From Aquirickettsia sp965229725 (lineage in GTDB: Bacteria > Pseudomonadota > Alphaproteobacteria > Rickettsiales > Midichloriaceae), in the NCBI GenBank assembly GCA_965229725.1, contig OZ245923.1, positions 1,116,001 to 1,180,000 on the forward strand: 64,000 nucleotides of DNA, given 5' to 3'. The stretch's first letter is position 1, and each line of letters begins with the position of its first letter. Shown here in pieces: positions 55,160 to 64,000 of the stretch. The notes under the pieces are model-generated. The model did not search any database. It was not told the origin of the DNA and saw nothing but the letters and a program-made list of their open reading frames with translations. The translations under genes and the position numbers were made by a program.

Positions 55160-56083
55160 TCACTGTTCAATTGCAGGCTTTTTTATTATTGAAAGCATTA
55201 TAGAGCAAAATATAAAGAGAACAATTATTAATATTGAAATATAATTTGAAAAATGGAGGCCAAAAAATCCGAGTATCATTTTTAATCCAATATATATAAG
55301 CATATATCCAATTCCATGCTTTAAATAACTATATTTTTGAACAGCATTTGACATGACAAAATACATCGATCGCAATCCTAAAATAGCTAAAATATTCGAA
55401 CTAAATGCTATGAATGGCTCCTTAGTTATTGCAAGAACAGCTGGAACAGAATCTAAAGCAAATATAATATCAGCTTTTTCTATCACTAAAAGAGAGAGTG
55501 CAAGCGGTGTGATGAAAAATTTATTATTTTTACGGAAAAATAACTTTCCATTTTTAGAGTTTTTACTATAGTTAAAGTATTTTTTTGCAAATCTTAAAAT
55601 CAAACTATTATCAAATGAGCTTGAGTCAGCGCCGCCCATATGGGGTAATTTATAACCACTATAAATTAATAACAATCCAAATGGTAAAAATATCCATTCA
55701 AACATATGAATAATATATATGCCAAATGTAATCATAATTAATCTAAATACTATGGCACTTAAGACCCCTATAAATAACACCTTATGTTGATGCTTATCCT
55801 CGATGTTGAAATATTTAAATATAATTATGAAAATAAACACATTATCAATACTCAGAGATAGTTCTATGCTATAAGCCGTAATAAATTCCACGGCAACATC
55901 AATTCCAGCATGAAAATATATTAGTACTCCTATTGATAATGCCAATGATACCCAAAGAATTGATAGAAGCATTGCACTTTTAATACTTAATTTTTTTGAA
56001 TTCCTGAGTGAAATTCCAAGATCAACGAAAACTGATACAAGTACAACTGCTATTAAGAAGATCCAACTGTAATTTGGAAACAT
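55160..56083 (-). CDS. TerC/Alx-family integral membrane protein
   Basis: A 307-residue protein with about eight transmembrane helices. It has the family blocks ELSLSIDNVFIFIIIF and FALDSVPAVLAITKEPF, whose acidic residues are thought to bind metal. Related proteins handle manganese or tellurite resistance or membrane-protein loading. It follows dnaK on the same strand. Confidence 0.9.
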   Translation of the reverse strand: MFPNYSWIFLIAVVLVSVFVDLGISLRNSKKLSIKSAMLLSILWVSLALSIGVLIYFHAGIDVAVEFITAYSIELSLSIDNVFIFIIIFKYFNIEDKHQHKVLFIGVLSAIVFRLIMITFGIYIIHMFEWIFLPFGLLLIYSGYKLPHMGGADSSSFDNSLILRFAKKYFNYSKNSKNGKLFFRKNNKFFITPLALSLLVIEKADIIFALDSVPAVLAITKEPFIAFSSNILAILGLRSMYFVMSNAVQKYSYLKHGIGYMLIYIGLKMILGFFGLHFSNYISILIIVLFIFCSIMLSIIKKPAIEQ

Positions 56084-56151
56084 AAAATGCTAGTTACAAA
56101 CCATTAATTTCATTTTATCAATATAGTATTTATAACTAGCTTAAGCCAACG

Positions 56152-58068
56152 TTATTTAGAATCTTTATCTTTTTCATCATTTACTTCTTCATATTCAGCA
56201 TCAACAACTTTTTCATCTTCATTGCTATTTTCTGCTGAAGCATTATCTTCGGTAGGAGGCTGTTGTTCATTGCCATAAACTTGTTGACCAATTTTCATTG
56301 ATGCTTGAGTTAGACTTTCAACTTTACTATTAATTTCATCCAGGTTTTCTGATTCAAGAATAGACCTTAAGTCCTTAATAATATTTTCAACCTCTTCCTT
56401 ATCTGCGGATGAAATTTTATCACCATGCTCTTTCAAACTTTTTTCGGTAGAGTGTATTAGGGAATCAGCTTTATTTCTAGCCTCTACTAGTGCTTTTTTC
56501 TCCTCATCTTTACTTGCATTTTCTTCCGCATCTTTAATCATTTGTGCAATTTCGTCATCTGATAAGCCGCCTGAAGACTGTATAGTAATTTTTTGCTCTT
56601 TGCCGGTTCCTTTATCTTTTGCTGATACGTGAAGTATACCGTTGGCATCAACATCAAATGTTACTTCAATTTGTGCCAAGCCTCTAGGAGCAGGTGCTAT
56701 ACCCTCAAGATTAAACTGTCCCAATAGTTTATTATCAGTTGCCATTTTTCTTTCGCCTTGGAACACTCTAATTGTAACAGCAGATTGATTGTCTTCTGCG
56801 GTGGAAAATACCTGGCTTTTTTTGGTTGGTATTGTACTGTTTCTTTCAATAAGAGGTGTTAATATTCCCCCCATAGTTTCTATTCCTATTGTAAGAGGTG
56901 TCACATCAAGTAAAACTACGTCCTTCATATCGCCACTTAACACAGCGCCTTGAACAGCAGCTCCAATTGCTACTACTTCATCAGGATTTACACCTTTATG
57001 CGGCTCTTTCCCAAAAAAATCCTTAACTCTTTGTATCACTTTAGGCATTCTTGTCATGCCTCCAACTAATATTACGTCATCAATATCAGAAGCAGAAATA
57101 CCCGCATCTTTTAAAGCCGCTTTGCATGGCTCGATACTTCTTGTGATTAAATCCTCAACTAGGCTTTCAAATTTAGCTCTTGTTATTTTGATGTTCAAGT
57201 GCTTTGGACCTGATGCATCAGCCGTTATATACGGTAGATTAACATCTGTTTCCATTGAATTAGAAAGTTCAATTTTTGCTTTTTCTGCAGCTTCCTTTAA
57301 TCTTTGAAGTGCCAAAGGATCTTTCATTAAATCCATTCCGTCAGTTTTCTTAAACTCATCACATAAATACTGTAATATTTTAAGATCGAAATCTTCTCCA
57401 CCTAAGAATGTATCTCCATTAGTTGATTTTACTTCAAATATACCATCGCCAATCTCAAGTATTGAAACATCAAATGTACCCCCACCAAGATCATATACAG
57501 CTATGACTTTACTTTCAGATTTATCAAGCCCATATGCAAGTGCAGCAGCTGTTGGTTCGTTAATAATTCTTAGCACTTCTAGACCTGCAATTTTACCAGC
57601 ATCTTTTGTAGCTTGCCTTTGTGAATCGTTGAAGTGAGCAGGTACTGTAATTACAGCTTTTGTTACTTTTTCTCCTAAATAATTTTCAGCCGTTTCTTTC
57701 ATTTTTTCAAGAATCATTGCGCTAATTTGGCTCGGAGCATATTCTTTGTCAGCAATTTTCACCCAAGCATCTTTGTTCTTGGCTTGCATTAATGAATAAG
57801 AAACTTTTTTTGCTAATTCTTTAGTTTTTGGATCTGAAAAAGTTCTACCTATAAGTCTTTTTACTGCAAATATAGTGTTTTTAGGGTTGGTTACGGCTTG
57901 TCTTTTTGCTGATTGACCAACTAATTTTTCACCTTTTTCAGTAAATGCAACTACTGAAGGGGTTGTTCTTATGCCCTCTGAATTTTCTATGACCTTTGGA
58001 TTTTTGCCATCCATTATGGCTACACATGAATTTGTAGTACCTAAGTCTATGCCAATTGTCTTGCTCAT
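56152..58068 (-). CDS. dnaK: Chaperone DnaK (Hsp70)
   Basis: A 638-residue Hsp70. The nucleotide-binding domain starts GIDLGTTNSCVA and contains VYDLGGGTFDVSI and ILVGGMTRMP. The substrate-binding domain and lid follow, ending in the acidic EEVNDEKDKDSK tail. dnaJ lies about 48 kb away, so the usual dnaKJ pair is split. Confidence 0.98.
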   Translation of the reverse strand: MSKTIGIDLGTTNSCVAIMDGKNPKVIENSEGIRTTPSVVAFTEKGEKLVGQSAKRQAVTNPKNTIFAVKRLIGRTFSDPKTKELAKKVSYSLMQAKNKDAWVKIADKEYAPSQISAMILEKMKETAENYLGEKVTKAVITVPAHFNDSQRQATKDAGKIAGLEVLRIINEPTAAALAYGLDKSESKVIAVYDLGGGTFDVSILEIGDGIFEVKSTNGDTFLGGEDFDLKILQYLCDEFKKTDGMDLMKDPLALQRLKEAAEKAKIELSNSMETDVNLPYITADASGPKHLNIKITRAKFESLVEDLITRSIEPCKAALKDAGISASDIDDVILVGGMTRMPKVIQRVKDFFGKEPHKGVNPDEVVAIGAAVQGAVLSGDMKDVVLLDVTPLTIGIETMGGILTPLIERNSTIPTKKSQVFSTAEDNQSAVTIRVFQGERKMATDNKLLGQFNLEGIAPAPRGLAQIEVTFDVDANGILHVSAKDKGTGKEQKITIQSSGGLSDDEIAQMIKDAEENASKDEEKKALVEARNKADSLIHSTEKSLKEHGDKISSADKEEVENIIKDLRSILESENLDEINSKVESLTQASMKIGQQVYGNEQQPPTEDNASAENSNEDEKVVDAEYEEVNDEKDKDSK

Positions 58069-58101
58069 TATGTTATAAATATTTTGTTAACTTTCGTAAC
58101 T

Positions 58102-58129
58102 TATATAATAACAATTTTTTTTAGAACAA
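58102..58129 (-). promoter_or_regulatory. Candidate dnaK promoter
   Basis: On the minus strand TTGTTC and TATATA are spaced by 16 bp and end about 34 bp upstream of the dnaK start. The -35 sits in CTTGTTC, which also fits the CTTG core of heat-shock promoters. Only a pattern match. Confidence 0.35.
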
Positions 58130-58131
58130 GA

Positions 58132-59385
58132 TCAGGCAACAATTTTTTTCGCTCTTTTTTCAAAAATTACTAAGATACTATAACCCAATACCGCAATTGC
58201 TAAGCTGATTGGCAGGATCATCAAGGCATTGTATAGGTTACCAGAACTATACATGGGATTGCCAAGAATATTATATTTTCCGTCCCAAATATACTGTAAA
58301 ACCTTGCCGATAATTCTATGGAAAAAATAACCAAAACTCATCATAATCATGTTTGTTATTGCTGATATGAAGGTAGCATGCTCAACATGAACAAGAGCAA
58401 TTGATTTTGCTATTACAATTAGCTGATAGGCGCAAAAGAAACCTATTGTGAAAAGCACGACTTTAAAAGCTAGGGGGCTTTCTATAAATCCACCAAGCAT
58501 AATTACGAAACAACTGAGCATAACAATTCCACTGACAATGATTATACCATAATACGATTTTGTTTTTTCAAAAATATACCCCATTACCATAAGCCCAGCT
58601 GCCATACCTACTATTGCTAATTGGGTTATGTTACTTGCTTGTTCATTAGTAAAATTATGTGCTATTTTTAAATATGGGTTGCACCAAGCATCTACAAAGC
58701 CTTCCATAGGCCCTATCATTAACCCACCTAAAGCACTTACTAATAAGATGATTTTATTAGAAAATAAGTATTTAAAATCATTAGTAACAACTGAAAAGCT
58801 AAATTTTGATTTAGTTTTTGTGTTTGTATTTGGTATTGCCATGTAGCTGAAGATGGCCAGCAAGACTCCAAAACTTATTATGTAATTTAATGTTTCCACA
58901 AATCCTAGGTATTCAATAAGTTGAGAGAGTGGGCCAATGCCAAATACAGAAACTAATAATCCGACAGTAACCATCCATCCCAGCATTCTTGGAAATTTCT
59001 CTTCGCCAAAACCCAATCTCAACAGTGTAAATGCACCTACTGCCGCTGCTGATGAACCAACGCCTGCCAGCAATCTGCCATATGTGGTAATTGTAAAATT
59101 ATCAATATAAGCTAGTGGCACAAACCCAAGCACAGCCAAAAGTATGCATATAGGTATTATCTTTTTTGCATTAAAATGATCCAATGCTATGCCTAGTGGG
59201 ATATGCATCACAACATAGCCTATGTAGTATATACCTGCATAATGTCCTATCTCATTAGCATCAACATGATATTTTCCTATTATATCATCCATTATGACAT
59301 TTGGAATAGTCCTAACAATAATTTGATATGCATAAAATAATGCCAGTACAAACCATGTGGACCAAGCAACTAATAGTGAAGACAT
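58132..59385 (-). CDS. MFS transporter
   Basis: A 417-residue, 12-helix major facilitator protein. The loop after helix 2 (GIALDHFNAKKIIP) and the repeat-symmetric GRLLAGVGSSAAAVGAF are MFS-like. It resembles the MFS groups expanded in intracellular bacteria. The substrate is unknown; metabolite import from the host is the usual guess. Confidence 0.85.
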   Translation of the reverse strand: MSSLLVAWSTWFVLALFYAYQIIVRTIPNVIMDDIIGKYHVDANEIGHYAGIYYIGYVVMHIPLGIALDHFNAKKIIPICILLAVLGFVPLAYIDNFTITTYGRLLAGVGSSAAAVGAFTLLRLGFGEEKFPRMLGWMVTVGLLVSVFGIGPLSQLIEYLGFVETLNYIISFGVLLAIFSYMAIPNTNTKTKSKFSFSVVTNDFKYLFSNKIILLVSALGGLMIGPMEGFVDAWCNPYLKIAHNFTNEQASNITQLAIVGMAAGLMVMGYIFEKTKSYYGIIIVSGIVMLSCFVIMLGGFIESPLAFKVVLFTIGFFCAYQLIVIAKSIALVHVEHATFISAITNMIMMSFGYFFHRIIGKVLQYIWDGKYNILGNPMYSSGNLYNALMILPISLAIAVLGYSILVIFEKRAKKIVA

Positions 59386-59507
59386 TTAAATTTTCTTATA
59401 TGTTAACTAACTGCTGAATACTAAGTGTTTTTGATAAAATTACAAGTATTTTCTTTACTTTTAGGACGTTAATTGCTAGCTATTTATAAAAAAGGATTAC
59501 CTAGTAT

Positions 59508-60044
59508 ATGAAATATTCGAGCATCAAAATTGGCGAAAACTGCCCAAAAGAAGTTAACGTGATCATTGAAATTTCAATGGATTCAGGTCCTATAAAGTAT
59601 GAATTTGATAAAGATATAGAAGCCATGGTCGTTGATAGATTTATGCAATCTAGTATGCAATATCCGTGCAATTATGGGTTTATACCTCATACGCTATCAG
59701 GTGATGGAGATCCTGTTGATATGTTAGTATATACTAATTACCCAATTGCTACTAAATCTGTGATATCTGTCAAGCCAATAGGTGTATTGCTCACTGAAGA
59801 TGAGAAGGGTTTGGATGAGAAAATATTGGCAGTTCCAACTAACAAAATTGACCCATATTTCAAAAATATAAATAATTATACAGATTTACCGGAGATATTG
59901 ATTAAAAAGATAGCACATTTCTTTGAAAGATATAAAGATCTTGAAGAAGGTAAGTGGGTTAAGGTTAATGGATGGAAAGATTTTGATCATGCTCAAAAGT
60001 TAATCCAAGTTGCAATTGATAGATATAATGATGAAAAAAACTGA
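59508..60044 (+). CDS. ppa: Inorganic pyrophosphatase (family I)
   Basis: A 178-residue soluble PPase. The signature DGDPVDMLVY with metal-binding Asp residues, the N-terminal YPCNYGFIPHTLSGDGD block and the C-terminal VKVNGWKDFDHAQ are intact. trhO follows 11 bp downstream. Confidence 0.96.
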   Translation: MKYSSIKIGENCPKEVNVIIEISMDSGPIKYEFDKDIEAMVVDRFMQSSMQYPCNYGFIPHTLSGDGDPVDMLVYTNYPIATKSVISVKPIGVLLTEDEKGLDEKILAVPTNKIDPYFKNINNYTDLPEILIKKIAHFFERYKDLEEGKWVKVNGWKDFDHAQKLIQVAIDRYNDEKN

Positions 60045-60055
60045 TAAATTGTACT

Positions 60056-60757
60056 ATGTCAAAATATAAAATTATTTCTTTTTATAAATTCGTAAATTTA
60101 GAGGATACGCAACTTTTAAAAACTGAGTTGCTTAATTTCTGCACTCAACATGATATTAAAGGTACCATTATAATAGCTGCTGAGGGAATAAATTCAACTT
60201 TGGCTGCCAATCAGGAGTCAGTAGACCAATTTTGCGATTATATAAAAAGCTTCGATTTTTTTAATGACATAGAATTTAAAATAAGCTTTTCTGAAATTAG
60301 GCCATTCAAAAAGTTGAAGGTAAAGCTGAAGAAAGAAATAGTAACATTTAATGAGGAAGAATTAGATTTATTTAAAAAAGGTACTTATTTGAACTCTAAG
60401 GAGTGGGATGAGCTCATAAAAAAAGATGACACTATAGTCATTGATGCTAGAAATTACTATGAATATGCTATGGGGACATTTAGAGGGGCAATCAACCCTC
60501 ATATACATCACTTCACTGAGTTAGCGCAATGGTTAAAAGGTAATTTCAAAGAAGGAGATAAGAAGCAAAATGTGGCCATGTTTTGCACTGGGGGAATAAG
60601 ATGTGAGAAATCCACGGCATATATGAAAAAATTGGGTTTTGAAAATGTATATCATCTAAAGGATGGAATCATCAGATACTTAGAAGATAATCAAGAAAAT
60701 CCACATTCAGCCTGGCAAGGAGAATGTTTTGTTTTTGACGATAGAATTACTTACTGA
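60056..60757 (+). CDS. trhO: Rhodanese-domain tRNA uridine hydroxylase TrhO (YceA)
   Basis: A 233-residue protein. An N-terminal acylphosphatase-like domain (GTIIIAAEGINSTLA) precedes a rhodanese domain with the active-site loop MFCTGGIRCEKS (Cys177). The YceA/TrhO family makes 5-hydroxyuridine at tRNA position 34. It is shorter than the enterobacterial protein because it lacks the cysteine-rich C-terminal extension. Confidence 0.88.
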   Translation: MSKYKIISFYKFVNLEDTQLLKTELLNFCTQHDIKGTIIIAAEGINSTLAANQESVDQFCDYIKSFDFFNDIEFKISFSEIRPFKKLKVKLKKEIVTFNEEELDLFKKGTYLNSKEWDELIKKDDTIVIDARNYYEYAMGTFRGAINPHIHHFTELAQWLKGNFKEGDKKQNVAMFCTGGIRCEKSTAYMKKLGFENVYHLKDGIIRYLEDNQENPHSAWQGECFVFDDRITY

Positions 60758-60890
60758 AGTTAAAAACTTATAACATATATAGAGGTATTGGTCATGAGCT
60801 TTAAAAATAGTAAAATTCTTTAAAATATTGAATTTATCAATGGATAGTGTTACACTCAGGGCATTAAAATGCAAACAGGGGTTGAGGCTG

Positions 60891-61098
60891 ATGAGCGATC
60901 AAAAAAAGAAAAATCCAATTTAGTGAAATGGTTGATTATGAGAGAGTGAAAAATTTATATGAACTAAATAATGAGAATCACAATTTGACTGTAGAATCCA
61001 ATATGATATTAGAAGAATTTCGCAACGCAAATGAAGATCAAGGTCTTTTATCGGAGGATTTCCTTAGGTTAGTGCGATTAGACAGCACTATCTATTAG
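60891..61098 (+). pseudogene. Short decayed gene or ORF with a homopolymer frameshift
   Basis: ATG at 60891 opens MSDQKKKNPI and stops. With one A fewer in the A-rich run near 60901-60913 the frame would continue IQFSEMVDYERVKNLYELNN to the stop at 61098, giving about 68 residues. The downstream piece alone is open from ATG 60928 (56 codons). It is acidic, helical and unrecognised. Similar 16-bp sequences, GGATAGTGTTACACTC at 60842 and GGATATTGTTACATTC near 61110, flank it. Confidence 0.35.
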
Positions 61099-61169
61099 AC
61101 TACATTACTGGATATTGTTACATTCTAAATTATAAACCAATCTGCTGCGAAAAATATCAAGGTTAAGTT

Positions 61170-61934
61170 TTATGCAGAGAGTGTATGGAGTATTTTGTCA
61201 AAAATAACTTTGAGCGACTTATTTTTTATAGGATTAATTAAAATTTGATCAGATAAGTCTTGATCAAGAGGTATGCGCTCCATAAATTTTATTTTTTTGT
61301 CCTCACAGTAATTTAACAAGTTACTTTTGCCAAAAATATACTCATTTTCGCCGCTAGTTGAGTTAATATAGTAAGACATGTTTTCTATTATGCCAATGAT
61401 ATCTATCCCTAACTTTACAAACATATCTACCGCTTTAAATGCATCTACCAATGCAAGTTTTTGGGGAGTTGTAATGACTATAGCTCCATCAATAACATAG
61501 TTTTCAGCAATACTTAAATGGATATCTCCCGTACCAGGTGGGGTATCAACTATTAAATAATCTAAATCACCCCATGCTGTCATCTTAAAAAGCTGATGTA
61601 TTGCCTTTGTAAGCATGGGGCCCCTCCAAATCAATGCTGATTTTTCAGGTACTAAAAACCCCATAGATATTAACTTTATTCCAAACTTTTTATGGGGCTG
61701 TAATAAACCTTCTATTACTTCAGGTTTTTGATTGATCTCAAAAATTCTAGGAACTGATGGGCCATAAACATCTGAGTCGAGTAATCCAACTTTATACCCT
61801 GCCTCTGCTAAGGAAATTGCCAAATTAGCTGCAATCGTTGATTTTCCAACGCCACCTTTGCCAGAAGCAATAACTATTATTTTATTTACTCCTTTAAGCC
61901 TTGACTTCTGTTTTTGTTGCTTATTTGTAAACAT
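61170..61934 (-). CDS. mrp: Mrp/ApbC-family Fe-S carrier ATPase
   Basis: A 254-residue deviant-Walker P-loop ATPase: ASGKGGVGKST (about residues 28-38), LLDSDVYGPSVPRI, VDTPPGTGDIHL. It transfers Fe-S clusters to apoproteins. The CxxC pair near the C-terminus found in many Mrp proteins is not visible, and the N-terminal DUF59 domain is absent. Confidence 0.93.
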   Translation of the reverse strand: MFTNKQQKQKSRLKGVNKIIVIASGKGGVGKSTIAANLAISLAEAGYKVGLLDSDVYGPSVPRIFEINQKPEVIEGLLQPHKKFGIKLISMGFLVPEKSALIWRGPMLTKAIHQLFKMTAWGDLDYLIVDTPPGTGDIHLSIAENYVIDGAIVITTPQKLALVDAFKAVDMFVKLGIDIIGIIENMSYYINSTSGENEYIFGKSNLLNYCEDKKIKFMERIPLDQDLSDQILINPIKNKSLKVIFDKILHTLSA

Positions 61935-62085
61935 TATTAATAAACCAAATGAGTTTAACGAAATACACTAGCACAATTTTATTATTAACCCGAGTTAGAA
62001 TTAAGAAGGAAGAAAAAGATTTTTCTATTTGCTGCTATTTATTATGAATAAAAATACACAAAATATTATAATGGAGATAAAATAA

Positions 62086-62190
62086 ATGCTTATTGTTTTA
62101 AAGCAACCTGGAGCATTTCTTACCATAAATTTTTCTAGTGATACTACAGTAAGAACTTGCTCACTTGCATATTCTAGTTATTGTTTTTAG
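62086..62190 (+). CDS. Possible 34-residue small protein
   Basis: ATG with a GGAG sequence 9 bp upstream opens a 34-codon frame (MLIVLKQPGAFLTINF onward) ending at 62190. It converges on the unknown gene at 62201. No homology is recognised and chance is possible in this AT-rich gap. Confidence 0.2.
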   Translation: MLIVLKQPGAFLTINFSSDTTVRTCSLAYSSYCF

Positions 62191-62200
62191 GCTCAGAGAT

Positions 62201-63022
62201 TTATAAATCCCCTGCTTCACACATGTTTAGCATATCAAGATTGTTGGTAATTACATCTATTTCCATACTAACGCTTTCATCTTTAGCATACTCATTTATT
62301 GTATTTAGTGTCTGCTTACATTTATATATTTCCTCTAGCATTCTATCTTCTTCACGCATATCTATTATGACATCATCCATATGCATTTCAAGCTCCTCCA
62401 CAATCTTTTGGGTTTTTAGAAACAAATCAATTGCTACTTTAGTCAACTCTGTATTTTGAATTTTTTCAGTAATTAAAGTTGCAACATCATTATTGCACGT
62501 ACTTAATTGTGATGCTAAATGTATAGCTGAAGCATCAATATCAACTTTTCCTAATTCTTCTACAATATACAGATAACCTTCAGCTTTTGTTTGTTCGTAG
62601 TTATGAGATTTTTCATTCAACAGACCATGCTCTAGATTATTACAACCTTCCCCTGTATAATAATCTAAAAGATCGGAGCCACTATTTTTTAAAAAATTTT
62701 CAGCTGCCTCAGGATTTTCTAGCTTTAATTCGTCAATTATATAGTAAATATTAGATTTTTCGTTAAAATATGAGCCCAATAAATATCCTAAATAAGGAGA
62801 ATTGCAATGATGTGCATAACCATCGTGGTATTCTTTCACTATATCTGTGTGCAAAACATCATGCCCATCAAGTATATATTCTTTGATTGTTTCAGTGAAA
62901 TTGTTTTCATGTAAAATGTCATTTTTATGCATCTCATGTACATCGCCTTCGCGGTGCTCCATTCCTATTTTTAATGAAGATTTTAGACTTTTAAAGCCCT
63001 TCTTATGTTTAGTTTGTGTCAT
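62201..63022 (-). CDS. Unknown acidic, His-rich soluble protein
   Basis: A 273-residue protein not recognised. The N-terminal 20 residues are basic (MTQTKHKKGFKSLKSSLKIG). Residues 25-75 are rich in His, Asp and Glu (HEMHKNDILHENN; HDGYAHHCN). The rest is acidic and helical. There is no signal peptide or transmembrane segment. A TAATGTTACATTTA motif lies about 45 bp upstream (63066-63079). It could be an effector or a metal-binding protein, but neither is shown. Confidence 0.5.
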   Translation of the reverse strand: MTQTKHKKGFKSLKSSLKIGMEHREGDVHEMHKNDILHENNFTETIKEYILDGHDVLHTDIVKEYHDGYAHHCNSPYLGYLLGSYFNEKSNIYYIIDELKLENPEAAENFLKNSGSDLLDYYTGEGCNNLEHGLLNEKSHNYEQTKAEGYLYIVEELGKVDIDASAIHLASQLSTCNNDVATLITEKIQNTELTKVAIDLFLKTQKIVEELEMHMDDVIIDMREEDRMLEEIYKCKQTLNTINEYAKDESVSMEIDVITNNLDMLNMCEAGDL

Positions 63023-63404
63023 GGTTTTTACCTATAAAATATTTCTATTTCATATGTATAACGTAGGTAATGTTACATTTACGTTAAGGTGTTGAGAAAA
63101 TTTTAATAAATTGTGCTAAAAGTTTAAAGCTAACCAAATGAATACAGAATAAACCCATGTGTTTTTCTAAGATACCGTCTCGTTTTTAAGAGAGGGATTT
63201 TATGCTATTTTATTGTTTTATTTATGTTGAATAAGTGCTTATCATCATATTTATTATTCTGTAATAATATTAATTGACAAGCTACATATGATTCTATAGT
63301 AGGTAATTCTATAATGGCAGCAATTGATAAATTAGATGATAAATTCAGTATAACAACACGTCAAATTGCCCATAGCAATAGTAAGATTTGTTAATAAAAG
63401 TATT

Positions 63405-64000
63405 ATGCAACAATATCAAGTATTAAATGAGAAAGATGCGCGTCCAGTAAAAATGTGGACGCATGGCGTTCCGGTAGATGAGAAAGCTAAGCAGCAACTC
63501 ATCAACACTGCCAAGATGCCTTTTGTGTATAAATGGTTAGCAGTGATGCCGGATGTGCATGTAGGGAAAGGGTCTACTATTGGAAGCGTTATTCCTACTA
63601 AGAGTGCAATTATTCCTGCTGCAGTTGGTGTTGATATTGGTTGCGGCATGATGGCAGTCAGAACATCTCTTGTTGCTTCTAATTTACCAGATAACCTGCA
63701 TGGTTTGCGATGCGCAATCGAAGAAGCTGTGCCACATGGACGTGTGATGAATAGAAATAAAGCTGATAAGGGTGCGTGGTCTGAGATTCCAGAAAAATCT
63801 TCTGTGGCATGGCGGCATTTAGAATATGATTTTAAGCGTATTATAGATGTAACTCCTAAGCTTGAGAAGTCAAACAATATCAATCATCTTGGAACGCTTG
63901 GAACAGGAAATCACTTTGTTGAAATATGCCTTGATGAGAATGATCGTGTATGGATAATGCTGCATTCTGGTTCCCGTGGCGTTGGCAACGCAATTGGATC
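63405..64000 (+). CDS. rtcB: RNA ligase RtcB, partial at the window end
   Basis: The first 198 codons of a 3'-phosphate RNA ligase. It has MPDVHVGKGSTIGSVIPTK, the DIGCGMMAVRT metal-binding cysteine motif, NHLGTLGTGNHFVE, and the start of HSGSRGVGN. RtcB joins 2',3'-cyclic phosphate to 5'-OH ends in RNA repair. Codon use is visibly richer in G and C than neighbouring genes, which suggests acquisition by transfer. The gene runs off the end. The 382-bp gap before it (63023-63404) holds nothing supported. Confidence 0.95.
   Translation, partial: MQQYQVLNEKDARPVKMWTHGVPVDEKAKQQLINTAKMPFVYKWLAVMPDVHVGKGSTIGSVIPTKSAIIPAAVGVDIGCGMMAVRTSLVASNLPDNLHGLRCAIEEAVPHGRVMNRNKADKGAWSEIPEKSSVAWRHLEYDFKRIIDVTPKLEKSNNINHLGTLGTGNHFVEICLDENDRVWIMLHSGSRGVGNAIG

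Noticed and set aside
63314..63394. 26-codon ORF (MAAIDKLDDKFSITTRQI) before rtcB
   Set aside because: Short, no clear ribosome-binding site and no recognised family; insufficient for a gene call.
63416..63883. 155-codon ORF on the minus strand opposite rtcB
   Set aside because: It is the shadow of the clearly coding RtcB frame on the plus strand.
1..64000. CRISPR arrays, rRNA genes, prophage structural genes
   Set aside because: I looked for regularly spaced direct repeats, rRNA landmarks and capsid or terminase motifs and saw none.

Overview
AT-rich genome window (roughly 30% GC by eye) from an alphaproteobacterium, most probably a member of the Rickettsiales. Support: a VirD4-type type IV secretion coupling protein, a secreted patatin-like phospholipase, an AmpG-like permease, a fused IspD-IspF enzyme, a DUF3576 lipoprotein, CcmAB heme exporters, many small transporters, and unrecognised proteins of effector type. 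Peptidoglycan genes (glmM, murJ, murE, ampG) and lipid A genes (EptA-like transferase, MsbA-like exporter) argue for a lineage with a full envelope (Rickettsiaceae or Midichloriaceae type) rather than Anaplasmataceae. The genus cannot be fixed from the window alone.

Layout. 0-13.9 kb is housekeeping: a dicarboxylate/amino-acid symporter, an EptA-like transferase, tRNA-Phe and tRNA-Glu, a leftward operon (solute-binding protein, ychF, glmM, frameshifted murJ), dnaJ followed by yadGH, and pdhC-lpdA. 14.0-20.3 kb holds a large helical-repeat protein whose C-terminal half carries a His-Gly/Ala-Cys pair typical of clan CD cysteine peptidases, a small secreted protein, a YbdG-type mechanosensitive channel, and sucCD. 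20.4-22.4 kb is a decayed locus: an unknown gene, a flavoprotein remnant, a truncated IS6-type element, a MarR remnant, a 208-bp repeat and tRNA-Ser(UGA). 22.6-30.1 kb is housekeeping again (xerC, rpoD, dnaG, uvrC, pgsA).

30.8-34.0 kb and 47.0-49.3 kb are two islands of nested mobile elements (IS4, IS6-like, IS3 fragments, IS630 fragment). Between them lie a second symporter, a cysteine-dioxygenase-like cupin, a DUF805 protein, the rne-msbA-ccmA-ccmB operon, a DUF3576 lipoprotein, the ampG-ispDF-pgpA operon and a truncated NUDIX gene. The two IS6-like copies are in opposite orientation, and the halves of one IS3 element sit beside each of them with the same 8-bp junction. This implies that about 14 kb was inverted by recombination between the copies.

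49.5-64 kb: virD4 overlapping murE, a divergent patatin phospholipase, then grxD-bolA-efp-terC-dnaK, an MFS carrier, ppa-trhO, a short decayed ORF, mrp, an unknown acidic protein, and the start of a less AT-rich rtcB that runs off the window.

The most notable items are the repeat/clan-CD-peptidase protein at 14.1 kb, the IS-mediated inversion, a 605-bp unit bounded by perfect 18-bp inverted repeats carrying an RGRP-motif protein, and a 21-bp orphan copy of the tRNA-Ser 3' end that truncates a NUDIX gene. Several genes differ from an intact frame by a single base in a homopolymer. That could be true decay or a sequencing error.
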